Positions 15,549 to 23,121 of a stretch of 64,000 nucleotides of DNA are shown here, piece by piece. The position numbers were made by a program, and so were the translations under genes. Each line of letters starts with the position of its first letter. Within the stretch, counting starts at the first letter, position 1. The notes beneath the pieces are model-generated. The model was not told the origin of the DNA. It did no database searches and saw only the letters and a program-made list of their open reading frames with translations. Location of the stretch: positions 186,001-250,000 of the forward strand of contig JACYFD010000005.1 of NCBI GenBank assembly GCA_014803435.1, written 5' to 3'. Source of the stretch: Cellulosimicrobium terreum. Its GTDB lineage: Bacteria > Actinomycetota > Actinomycetes > Actinomycetales > Cellulomonadaceae.

Positions 15549-16870
15549 CAGAGCCCGGCCTCGGCGGCGGACTGCTCGGCGAGCGCCGCGACCGCGCCGC
15601 GGACGGCGTCGAGCGCGGTGACGACCTCGGCGAGCGCGACCGCGAGGTCGGCCGCCGACGTCGGTCCGGCCTCCTGCGTCGCTCCGGACTGGGCCGCGAC
15701 CGCCGCCTGGTAGCGGCCGACGAAGTCGCTGTCCCGGCCCAGGACGAACGGGAGGGACGCCCCGAGCGCGGGGTTGATGACGGGGATCTCGGGCCGGATC
15801 GGCCCGACCACCTCGCGGATCGTGGGCTGCGGGTCGCGCAGCTGCTTGATCGGGTCCCGCAGGGGCTTGAGGACCTCGTCGCGGGGTTCCTTGACGACCT
15901 CCTTGAACGGCTCCTTGACGTCCTTGAAGGGCTCCTTGATCGTGGCGATCTCACCCACGTCGCCCACGGGCTCCTTGATGACGTCCTTGAACACGGGCTT
16001 GGGCCAGGCGAGCCCCGGGTACATGAGCTTGAGCCCGGCGAGGTCGCCCGCGGACAGGGCCGTACGCTGCCCGATGACGGTCCCCGCGGGGACGGTGCCG
16101 ATCGGCACGATCGTCGGCTGGCCGTTCTTGGAGAACGCCGTCGTGGGGTAGTGCATGATCGAGCCGAAGTCGTAGCCGCCGAGGTCGTCGCCGTCGCTGA
16201 TGTGCTGGTTGAAGTTGTGCTCCTTGCCGGACTCGATGTTCACCCAGTTGATCTGGACGAACGCGTCGCGGTCCTCACGGGACTGCTCGTGCCACAGCCC
16301 GAAGGCGTGCCCGATCTCGTGGATGGTGTTGCCGACCGTGCAGCCCGAGCCGAGCGTGATGTTCTGCTGGTTGCCGCGCCGCCCGACGGCGGAGCTGCAT
16401 CCTCCGCCGTTGACGAACCGGACGAAGCTCGCCTCGCCGTTGCGCGGGACGAGTCGTAGGGGCGTCTTGGCGTGCCAGTGCGCGATGGCGTTGTGCACGC
16501 GGGACGGGTTGGTGAGCCCGGGCTCGATCTCGAACGGGATGACGCCGCTCGGCCACCGGAACTGCGACCCGCTGATCCCGACGGCCTGCAAGATCTCGCC
16601 GCCGTCCTCGTCCGAGGTGAGGGTCGCGACGTCGTGCGCCTTCGCCTCCTCGACGGTGCCGATCACGATGTCGCCCTCGACGATCGCGAGCCCGTCGACC
16701 TCGGCCCACACCATGGGCAGCGACGCGAAGCCGTAGCCGTCGACGAGGGCGGTGCCGCCCACCGGCCCGGCGGCCTGCTCGCAGCTCAGGTGCTCACCGG
16801 CAGACGGCGTCGTGCGCCGGGTGCGTGGGGTGCTCGACCTGCTCCCGGACGTGCTCTTCTTCTCTGCCAT
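15548..16870 (-). CDS. Astacin-like (M12A) metallopeptidase with KEP-repeat C-terminal tail
   Basis: A 440-residue protein without a signal peptide: the first 25 residues are Lys/Ser/Thr/Arg-rich. A pro-like segment spans about 30-100. The catalytic domain has HEIGHAFGLWHEQSRED (H184, E185, H188, H194), the full astacin zinc signature, and the Met-turn SIMHY (237-241) with its Tyr ligand. From about 291 to 345 there is a Lys/Glu/Asp/Pro repeat (KEPFKDVKEPFKEVVKEP and relatives). A Pro-rich stretch and an Ala-rich helical end follow. The start follows GGAGGGAG at 8 bp. It is coupled to the ATP-grasp ligase gene. A leaderless protease beside such a ligase is unusual; the tail may be the modified part. 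Confidence 0.85.
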   Translation of the reverse strand: MAEKKSTSGSRSSTPRTRRTTPSAGEHLSCEQAAGPVGGTALVDGYGFASLPMVWAEVDGLAIVEGDIVIGTVEEAKAHDVATLTSDEDGGEILQAVGISGSQFRWPSGVIPFEIEPGLTNPSRVHNAIAHWHAKTPLRLVPRNGEASFVRFVNGGGCSSAVGRRGNQQNITLGSGCTVGNTIHEIGHAFGLWHEQSREDRDAFVQINWVNIESGKEHNFNQHISDGDDLGGYDFGSIMHYPTTAFSKNGQPTIVPIGTVPAGTVIGQRTALSAGDLAGLKLMYPGLAWPKPVFKDVIKEPVGDVGEIATIKEPFKDVKEPFKEVVKEPRDEVLKPLRDPIKQLRDPQPTIREVVGPIRPEIPVINPALGASLPFVLGRDSDFVGRYQAAVAAQSGATQEAGPTSAADLAVALAEVVTALDAVRGAVAALAEQSAAEAGL

Positions 16871-16981
16871 GACCGACTCCCTCCGAGACCCGCGGCGATC
16901 AGGTCCTCGTCGCGGAGGGGCACTGTGCTCCTGCTTCGAGAGAGGGGGTGGCGGTCGCCGTGATGCGGACCGTGTGCGGGG

Positions 16982-17428
16982 TCAGCCGCAGCTGTCGCAC
17001 ACGCCGGTCGCCGGGAGCGTCATGAAGCACGTCGGGCAGATGGGGGCGGGCCGCTCGGGCTCGGCGACCTTGCGGGGGGTCGTGGAGCGGGTCCGCGGGC
17101 TCGAGGTCGTCGACCGGCTCGCCCGGACCGCGGGTGCGGGGGCGGCGGTGACCGGGCCGGTCGCGTCGAAACCACGCTTGCGCAGGATCGTGATCGCGTC
17201 GACCTTGCCGCCGGCGAGCTCGTCCGCGGTGGCGGTGCGGCCGGTCGCGAACTTGTGCGCGACGCCGAGGATCGCCTTCGCGTCGTACTCCTCGCCCTCG
17301 TGCTCGAGGACCTCGCGCACGGAGCGCGTGAACCCGTAGACGCCGAGGAAGTTCTCGGCCCCGCGGTCGTCGTACTCGGCGATCGCGGAGAGGATGTGCT
17401 GCCGGGTCACGGCGGAGAAGGTGGCCAC
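16982..17428 (-). CDS. ScoMcrA-like N-terminal head domain with C-terminal zinc ribbon
   Basis: A 148-residue protein. Residues about 5-90 (VTRQHILSAIAEYDDRGAE, GFTRSVREVLEHEGEEYD, AKAILGVAHKFATG) match the N-terminal head domain of ScoMcrA, the phosphorothioate- and methyl-dependent endonuclease, and related stand-alone proteins. A Thr/Ser/Arg/Pro-rich linker follows. The last 20 residues hold CPTC and CDSC, a four-Cys zinc ribbon. No nuclease or SRA domain is present, so it may bind DNA or a partner rather than cut. The GTG at 17428 is the only plausible start. It lies 111 bp upstream of the astacin/ATP-grasp operon on the same strand, so co-transcription is possible. Confidence 0.7.
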   Translation of the reverse strand: MATFSAVTRQHILSAIAEYDDRGAENFLGVYGFTRSVREVLEHEGEEYDAKAILGVAHKFATGRTATADELAGGKVDAITILRKRGFDATGPVTAAPAPAVRASRSTTSSPRTRSTTPRKVAEPERPAPICPTCFMTLPATGVCDSCG

Positions 17429-17534
17429 TGGACGAGCCTAGTCCGCCACAGCCGGACCCCGCGCCGTGCGGGCCGGGCCGAGGTGTGTGGCACGCCACGT
17501 CAGTGGGCAGCGAGCCCGGGCGCCGCGGGCCGTG

Positions 17535-18293
17535 TCACGGCGGGCTGGGTGCTCCGCCCAGGAGCGTGCGCAGCCGGCCACGGCGGGCCTCGTAGCGTGC
17601 CCCGAAGCGGGCGCGTGCCCGCTCGAGCCTGCCCGGGCGGCTCGCGTACCGGCGTCGGGCCCAGTAGGAGGCCGGCCGGGCGAGCCGCACCGCACCGACG
17701 AACGCGACGAGAGGCACGACGATCCCGATCAGGCCCGTCGCGAGCTTGCCCTTGAGGATGCACACGAACGCGAGCCCCAGGTGCAGCACGAGAGTCACGA
17801 CGTACACGAACCAGCCGTCCGGCCTGCCGTCCGACGTCACCCCCACGGGGGACACGGAGAGCAGCAGCGCCCCGCCGAGCGCCCCGCCCACGAGGATCGC
17901 GTCGATCGACCGCTGACCCTCCTGCGCCCAGTAGACGTCGTCCAGGTAGAGCCACAGGGCGAACTCGTCGAGCGCCAGCGCCGCGCCCGCCCCGAAGACC
18001 AGCGCGAGGAGCTCGGACCACGGGTGGCCGGGGGAGTAGCGGAACTCGAGCATCCCCGTCAGGAGCACGAGCAGGATCCCCCACACCTGGTGGTGGATGT
18101 GGATGCCGCCGATCGACACGTCGCGCAGGGCCGGTCGCCGACCGTCCGGGACCGTGTCCTCGTCGCGCCGCGAGCGCGCCCGGATCCGGCGGGTGATCGT
18201 CCGCACGACGGCGAACGTGAGCACGAACCCGACGAGCGCGAACAGCGCGGGTGCCCGACCGGCGTCGACCACGTGCTCGGTGTACCAGCCCAT
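17535..18293 (-). CDS. Integral membrane protein, unknown function
   Basis: A 252-residue protein with about six membrane segments, beginning FALVGFVLTFAVV. A conserved-looking HIHHQVWGI motif precedes the second helix, and ALALDEFALWLYLDDVYW lies in a later helix: an acidic patch in a membrane context that could bind a metal or a lipid head group. The C-terminal 50 residues are strongly basic (RRRYASRPGRLERARARFG). I recognise this architecture as common in actinobacteria but know no function for it. It is followed on the same strand by nothing for 100 bp and preceded by the DUF1905 gene. Confidence 0.75.
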   Translation of the reverse strand: MGWYTEHVVDAGRAPALFALVGFVLTFAVVRTITRRIRARSRRDEDTVPDGRRPALRDVSIGGIHIHHQVWGILLVLLTGMLEFRYSPGHPWSELLALVFGAGAALALDEFALWLYLDDVYWAQEGQRSIDAILVGGALGGALLLSVSPVGVTSDGRPDGWFVYVVTLVLHLGLAFVCILKGKLATGLIGIVVPLVAFVGAVRLARPASYWARRRYASRPGRLERARARFGARYEARRGRLRTLLGGAPSPP

Positions 18294-18318
18294 GCGACCC
18301 GCGCCCCCGGTCGCAGGC

Positions 18319-18609
18319 TCAGCGCGTGCGGCGCAGCAGGCGGACCGTGACCGTGTCGCCCACGTCCTTGCCGAGACGTGCGCGGACCTTCGCGCTCAGG
18401 GAGAGCATGTGCCCGCCGGCGCCGGTGGGCATGAGACCGACGTCGGACAGCTCGACGTCGTCGACCGTGGCGTCGACGCGGACCGAGCGTCCGGTGCCGA
18501 GCAGCTCGGCCGAACCGGGGACCTCCACGCACGACCAGGTCTCGCCCTTCACCTCGACGCCGATGGGCGCGCTGAACGTCCGGTCCAGGGGTGTGGGGTG
18601 CGTCGTCAT
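18319..18609 (-). CDS. DUF1905 domain protein
   Basis: A 96-residue single-domain protein. It is a compact beta barrel by pattern: SAPIGVEVKGETWSCVEVPG, VRVDATVDDVEL, then GGHMLSLSAKVRARLGKDVGD and a final strand VTVRLLRR. This is the DUF1905 (PF08922) signature, where the KVRARLGKDVGD loop is the conserved feature. Function of the family is unknown. It stands 25 bp upstream of the membrane protein gene, possibly in one transcript. The ATG is at 18609. Confidence 0.82.
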   Translation of the reverse strand: MTTHPTPLDRTFSAPIGVEVKGETWSCVEVPGSAELLGTGRSVRVDATVDDVELSDVGLMPTGAGGHMLSLSAKVRARLGKDVGDTVTVRLLRRTR

Positions 18610-18809
18610 GTCCAGGTCCGTCCGGTCGGGGGATCCGTCCGGACGACCCTACGCCGCACCCGTGCGCCCGGCGCGCCACGGACCTGCTCGCCCGGATCCT
18701 GCGCGCCCGGTGCCGGTGCGCGCGGCATACTGTCGTCGCCGCGGCCGACCGGTCGCGACGCGCACGGGCCGCTGGGCCTGGACCGCCCCACCCACGCCCG
18801 GAGCCCCGA

Positions 18810-19871
18810 ATGACGACCGAGCCCACGGCACCGACAGCACCGACCGACGCGCGTGGCCGGTTCCTCGGCGCGCTCGTCCCGCACCGGCAGCGCCGCGGGC
18901 TCGACGAGCTCGCCGACCGGCTCGACCTCGACGCGGGGGACGTCACGGCGAAGCGGTCCGCGTTCTGGGCGATGCTGCTCCTGTCCGGGGTGATCGCCGT
19001 CGCGGGCGTCGTCACGGACTCGACGGCGACCGTCATCGGCGCCATGATCATCGCCCCGCTGTCGACTCCGATCCTCGGCGTCGGGCTCGGTGTCGTCACG
19101 GTCGACGGGCGGCGCGTGGGCCGGTCGGCACTCTACGTCCTCGGCGGTGTCGTGAGCGTCGTCGCCATCGGGGCGCTCGTCGCGCTCGTCCTGCCCGACA
19201 CGTCGGACGTCCTGTCGAACAGCCAGGTCACCGGGCGCACGTCGCCGGGCGTCGGCGACCTCGTCGCGGCGTTCGCGACCGGGTTCGCCGGGTCGATCGC
19301 CCTCGCCCGCCGCGATCTCGGCGACGTCCTGCCCGGCATCGCGATCGCGATCTCGCTCGTGCCGCCCCTGGGTGTCGTCGGGGTGTGCCTCGGGTCGGGG
19401 GAGCCGGCGCTCGCGGCCGGTGCGTTCCTGCTGTTCTGCTCGAACGTGGTCGCGCTCGTCATCGCGTCCACGGTGGTGTTCACCGGAGCCGGGTACGCAG
19501 GCGACGCGCTCGCTGCCAGGCGCGACCGGGAGCCGACCGGTCGACGCTCCCGCACGACGGCCCTGGTGGCCGTGGTCGCGCTGCTCGTGGTCGCGGTCCC
19601 CATGGCGGCGAACACCGTGCAGGCGACGCTCGCGGAGGTGTGGGCGGCCCAGACCCGCGCCGCCGCCGAGTCGTGGCTCGCCGAGGACCCGCAGGCCACG
19701 GTCGAGGACGTGAGCTGGAACGCGGGCGACCTCGTGGTCTCGGTCCGGACGCCCGACGACCTGCCGCCGGTGGCCGACCTGCAGGAGTCCGTCGACGGGC
19801 TCGTCCCGTGGGCTCCCGAGGTGGTCGTCGTGCACACGGTGGGCGAACGGGTCGACGGGAGCGGCGACTGA
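18810..19871 (+). CDS. DUF389 family membrane protein
   Basis: A 353-residue protein of the DUF389 (TIGR00341-like) family. Residues about 50-245 contain several membrane helices with the conserved STATVIGAMIIAPLSTPILG and AIAISLVPPLGVVGVC segments. A further helix near 265-285 precedes a soluble C-terminal domain of about 65 residues ending near HTVGERVDG. The function is unknown in the family. The ATG at 18810 has a weak upstream signal. The gene is convergent with the EEP hydrolase gene and separated from it by a good bidirectional terminator hairpin. Confidence 0.88.
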   Translation: MTTEPTAPTAPTDARGRFLGALVPHRQRRGLDELADRLDLDAGDVTAKRSAFWAMLLLSGVIAVAGVVTDSTATVIGAMIIAPLSTPILGVGLGVVTVDGRRVGRSALYVLGGVVSVVAIGALVALVLPDTSDVLSNSQVTGRTSPGVGDLVAAFATGFAGSIALARRDLGDVLPGIAIAISLVPPLGVVGVCLGSGEPALAAGAFLLFCSNVVALVIASTVVFTGAGYAGDALAARRDREPTGRRSRTTALVAVVALLVVAVPMAANTVQATLAEVWAAQTRAAAESWLAEDPQATVEDVSWNAGDLVVSVRTPDDLPPVADLQESVDGLVPWAPEVVVVHTVGERVDGSGD

Positions 19872-19899
19872 CCGGACGGTCGTCGAGGCGACCGTCCGG
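19872..19899. terminator. Bidirectional terminator hairpin
   Basis: CCGGACGGTCG, a 6-nt loop, then CGACCGTCCGG: a perfect 11-bp stem placed exactly between the convergent stops of the DUF389 gene (19871) and the EEP gene (19908). It likely ends transcription from both sides. Confidence 0.75.
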
Positions 19900-19907
19900 C
19901 AACCCCG

Positions 19908-21050
19908 TCAGGCGACGTCGAGGTCCGCGTACAGCGCGGCGTGGTCCGACGCCGCGTGGACCGGCGACGTCATCGAGTCGTAGTGGGGGAAGAGCGTGCC
20001 GTTCTTGCCGCCCCACACGCCCTTGCGGAACACGGAACCTCCGACGGTGCGCTCGAACAGCGCGGGCGAGAGCAGGACGTAGTCGATCTTCTGGCGGGCC
20101 GTGCCGTTGCCGTACGTGCCGGGGCGACCGTCGTCGACGAAGGTCGGGTGGGTGCTCACGTCGCGCAGGTCGGTGCCCGCGAGGAGCGGGCGCAGCGGTG
20201 TCGAGCCCGGCGTGTCGTTGAGGTCGCCGACCACGACCACGTTGTCCTGCCCCCGGGCACGCAGGTCGGCGTAGATCGCGGCGACGCGCGTGGCCTGGCG
20301 GCGGCGGGTCGCGTCGGACTCCTGCTGCGTCCCGTAGCCCTTGGACTTGAAGTGATTCACGAGGACGGTCATGGACGCCCCGCCGGGCAGCTCGACGGAG
20401 TACTCGGGGCAGTCGCGGCCGAACACGAGGCGACCCCTGCTGTCGCGGTCGTCCACGTGCGAGCGGATGCCGGTGAGGGCGCAGCGCGAGGAGGTCAGGA
20501 CCCCGACGTCGATGCCGCGGTCGTCGTTGCCGTCGATGACCATGACGTGCGGGTAGACGGGTCGACCCGTGCGCGTGACGACGCCCGCGTCGGAGAAGTG
20601 CTTGAGCGCGACCCGGTTCTCCGCCTCGACGACGGCGAGCACGTCGGCATCGACGTCGGCGACGACCCGCGCGGCGTGCTGCGTCGCGAGCTCGTCCACC
20701 CGTTCCTTGACGAGGTCGACCCACCCGATCCAGTCGCCGCGGCCCGTGGCGAGGACCTCGGTGCGGGCCGTGCCCGCGGCGAGGGAGCCCGTGCGTCGCA
20801 GCAGCCGTCCGCGCACCTGGCGGAGCACCGCGAGCGCGGCGGAGTCGGCCCGCAGCAGCCCGAGCGTGTCGAGGTGCTCGAGGATCTCGGCCCGGACGGC
20901 CGGCGTGTACTCCTTCGCGTCGAGGAGCGCGCCCAGGCGGGCGTGCGCCGCGAGCGCGGCGTTCCCGCCGGGCTCCAGCGGGCCGCTCATCGCGCGCGGC
21001 CGTTCGAAGAGGTTCTCCACGTTGAACGTGCCGACCCGGATCGTGCCCAT
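19908..21050 (-). CDS. Endonuclease/exonuclease/phosphatase (EEP) superfamily hydrolase
   Basis: A 380-residue metal-dependent phosphodiesterase fold. It starts with VGTFNVENLF (the first Asn of the active site) and has VLAVVEAENR (metal-binding Glu), VLVNHFKSK (the catalytic H-x-K region), VVVGDLNDTP (D-x-N) and the terminal ASDHAALYADL (SDH motif). All canonical EEP motifs are present. A helical insertion of about 90 residues lies between the first motif and the metal-binding Glu. There is no signal peptide, so it is cytoplasmic. The substrate could be DNA, RNA or a small phosphate ester. Stand-alone gene. Confidence 0.88.
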   Translation of the reverse strand: MGTIRVGTFNVENLFERPRAMSGPLEPGGNAALAAHARLGALLDAKEYTPAVRAEILEHLDTLGLLRADSAALAVLRQVRGRLLRRTGSLAAGTARTEVLATGRGDWIGWVDLVKERVDELATQHAARVVADVDADVLAVVEAENRVALKHFSDAGVVTRTGRPVYPHVMVIDGNDDRGIDVGVLTSSRCALTGIRSHVDDRDSRGRLVFGRDCPEYSVELPGGASMTVLVNHFKSKGYGTQQESDATRRRQATRVAAIYADLRARGQDNVVVVGDLNDTPGSTPLRPLLAGTDLRDVSTHPTFVDDGRPGTYGNGTARQKIDYVLLSPALFERTVGGSVFRKGVWGGKNGTLFPHYDSMTSPVHAASDHAALYADLDVA

Positions 21051-21146
21051 GTCCTGCTCCCTCGCCCGGTGGGCCGACGGCGGCGCCGTCGTGCCTCACC
21101 GGGAGAGAGCGGCGGCTCCGGGCCGCGTGACAACGCCCGTGCGGGG

Positions 21147-21623
21147 TCAGGCGTGCCAGGCGTGCGCGGGCACCCTCGGGTAGATGTCGCGGAACGCCGG
21201 CTCGAACGGACGCCTGAGCAGCCGCATGCCCGCCTGATCGGGGGTGCGCCCGCCCTTGACCGCGTTGCACGGCTCGCACGCCGCGACGGCGTTGAGCCAC
21301 GTCGTCGTGCCGCCCTGGCACCGTGGCACCACGTGGTCCATCGTCGTCGCGCTCCCGCCGCAGTAGGCGCAGCGGTGGGCGTCGCGACGCAGGAGGGCCG
21401 CGCGCGAGTAGGGGACGCGACCCTGGCGCTCGTACGCCCACCGCGCGTGCACGTACCGCACGAGCTCGACCGAGCGCGGACGACGGTACGGGCCGAACGT
21501 CTCGCCCTCGACCGCCTCGCGCACCTCGGCCACGCGCCGGTGCAGCATCCGGATCGCGTGCCGCAGCGAGACACGGCCGAGCACCTGACCTCCGCCGAGG
21601 TTGTAGATCACCACCTCGCTCAT
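21147..21623 (-). CDS. HNH endonuclease
   Basis: A 158-residue protein. The C-terminal half is an HNH nuclease domain: HRCAYCGGSATTMDHVVPRC with zinc-binding CxxC and the D-H catalytic pair, then NAVAACEPCNAVKGGRTP (Asn and second CxxC). The N-terminal 80 residues (a conserved IYNLGGGQVLGRVSLRHAI lead) are typical of the actinobacterial HNH proteins with a helical cap. The ATG at 21623 follows AAGGAGGGAGG, a very strong site; an upstream in-frame start is rejected. Such genes are common orphan genes, so it may act in DNA repair or phage defence. No methylase is nearby. Confidence 0.9.
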   Translation of the reverse strand: MSEVVIYNLGGGQVLGRVSLRHAIRMLHRRVAEVREAVEGETFGPYRRPRSVELVRYVHARWAYERQGRVPYSRAALLRRDAHRCAYCGGSATTMDHVVPRCQGGTTTWLNAVAACEPCNAVKGGRTPDQAGMRLLRRPFEPAFRDIYPRVPAHAWHA

Positions 21624-21846
21624 CCGTGCCTCCCTCCTTCGCGTGCACCGACCGGCGGCCGACCACCCGCCGTCAGACGGCTGACGACCGATCACAGACG
21701 ACGAGAGCCGCCCCAGGACGACATTCCCAGGACGGCTCGAGCAGGTGGACGGCGATGTCGTCTACCTGGAGAGAGTCCTCCTGGACAGGTCGAGACGGGT
21801 CGACTCGTGCGTCACGGCGGTCCACCTCTCCTGTCCACGGGCCCGG

Positions 21847-21880
21847 CTCGTCCGGGATCCGGTCGTGGTGACCGGACGAG
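21847..21880 (-). terminator. Hairpin downstream of the ltrA-like gene
   Basis: CTCGTCCGG pairs with CCGGACGAG (9 bp). The loop contains further pairing potential (CCGGTC with GACCGG competing). It lies just beyond the stop at 21888. The rest of the gap to the HNH gene start (21624-21846) shows nothing I can support. Confidence 0.55.
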
Positions 21881-21887
21881 CAGCAGG

Positions 21888-23114
21888 CTATGCCGGTCCC
21901 GGCTCCGCGTCCACGGTAAAGACCCATGTGGTGAGCACGAGCTGCACGAGGAGGGCCCCGGCCAGGACCCAGACGAGCCCGGACGCGGAGAGAGCGCCCG
22001 CCGAGAGCAGGGCCACGGCGACGGCGACGAGCGTGGGCGCGGCGACGACCACGGCGGTGCGGGAGCGACGTGTGATCAGGTGCGTGCCGGCGCCGAGGAG
22101 ACCGTGGACGGCGAACGCGCCGACGAGGAGCAGCAGCTCCCCGCGCTCGAGCGCGCGCCCCGGCTCGTCCAGCACCCCGCCGAGCACGCCGGCGAGCGTG
22201 GCCAGCGCACCCGTCGCGCCCAGGTGCAGGAACCAGGCCGCTCGAGCGGGCACCGCACCCACGGGCAGCAGGCTCACCCCCGCGTACCCCGACCGCACCG
22301 CAAGGGCCCAGTACGACACGAGGAGCGTGAACGCACCCGCGCCCGCGACGGCCAGGGCGCGGTCCCACGCGGCGGCGCTCGCGGCGTCGATCGCCTGGAT
22401 CAGCCCTTCGCCGAGCACGATGATGACGAACAGCCCGAGCCGCTCGCCGAGGTGCGGGACGTCGCTCGCAGCCGTCTCGATGCTGTCCGGCACGTCCGCG
22501 CCGGAGCGCCCGCGGCGGCGTCGGTCGGTCGTCCGGAACCGGTCGCGCACCTGGTCGAGCCGCTCCTGGGCGCGCAGCGCGAGGCGCTCACCGGACGCCT
22601 GGAGGAGGAACAGCAGGTCGATGGCGAGCCCCGCCGCCCACAGGACGTACTGCGTCGTGCCGTCGAACCACCACGACACGATCCAGGGGACGACGCCGCC
22701 GAGCGCCTGCACCACGGGCAGGTCGAGCACGACCGTCGTGCGCTCCCACGTGCGCGCCGCCACGAGCCGGCCGACGACGTAGGCGACGGCGAACGCCGTG
22801 GCGTGCTCGCCGTGGATCCCCGGCACGGCCGCGATCATGACGGCCAGGGCAGCCATCCCGACGAGCATGGGCCAGGGCCGGGCGTCGTCGCCCGCGACGT
22901 TGCCGTACGTGGTGAAGCAGGCCCACACCAGCCAGAACGCGGTGTAGGCGACGACGTACAGCGCGAACCCGCCACTGCCGGGGTCGTCGTGCAGGAGGTG
23001 CGCGAGCATGCCGATGCCCGCGACGACGACCAGGTCGAAGAACAGCTCGAGCCACGACGCGTGCCGCTCGGCACCGACGGCCGGGCCGGGCGAGGGGACG
23101 GTGCCGGTGCTCAT
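21888..23114 (-). CDS. Low-temperature requirement protein A (LtrA) family membrane protein
   Basis: A 408-residue multi-pass protein. The N-terminal signature ERHASWLELFFDLVVVAGIG is the family hallmark (PF06772), with an acidic/aromatic patch at the start of TM1. About ten to twelve membrane segments follow. A hydrophilic loop of about 45 residues at the middle is Arg/Asp-rich. A second conserved element is LGERLGLFVIIVLGEGLIQ. LtrA was named from a Listeria cold-growth mutant; its biochemical role is not established. It sits directly downstream of the histidine kinase gene cluster in the same direction, 7 bp from the kinase stop, so it may be part of that transcript. Confidence 0.9.
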   Translation of the reverse strand: MSTGTVPSPGPAVGAERHASWLELFFDLVVVAGIGMLAHLLHDDPGSGGFALYVVAYTAFWLVWACFTTYGNVAGDDARPWPMLVGMAALAVMIAAVPGIHGEHATAFAVAYVVGRLVAARTWERTTVVLDLPVVQALGGVVPWIVSWWFDGTTQYVLWAAGLAIDLLFLLQASGERLALRAQERLDQVRDRFRTTDRRRRGRSGADVPDSIETAASDVPHLGERLGLFVIIVLGEGLIQAIDAASAAAWDRALAVAGAGAFTLLVSYWALAVRSGYAGVSLLPVGAVPARAAWFLHLGATGALATLAGVLGGVLDEPGRALERGELLLLVGAFAVHGLLGAGTHLITRRSRTAVVVAAPTLVAVAVALLSAGALSASGLVWVLAGALLVQLVLTTWVFTVDAEPGPA

Positions 23115-23121
23115 CCGCTGC

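Noticed and set aside
15840-16005. The KEP-repeat DNA as a CRISPR or simple tandem repeat array
   Set aside because: The units are irregular at the DNA level (7-8 codons, variable) and lie in a coding frame. No spacer pattern and no cas genes were seen.
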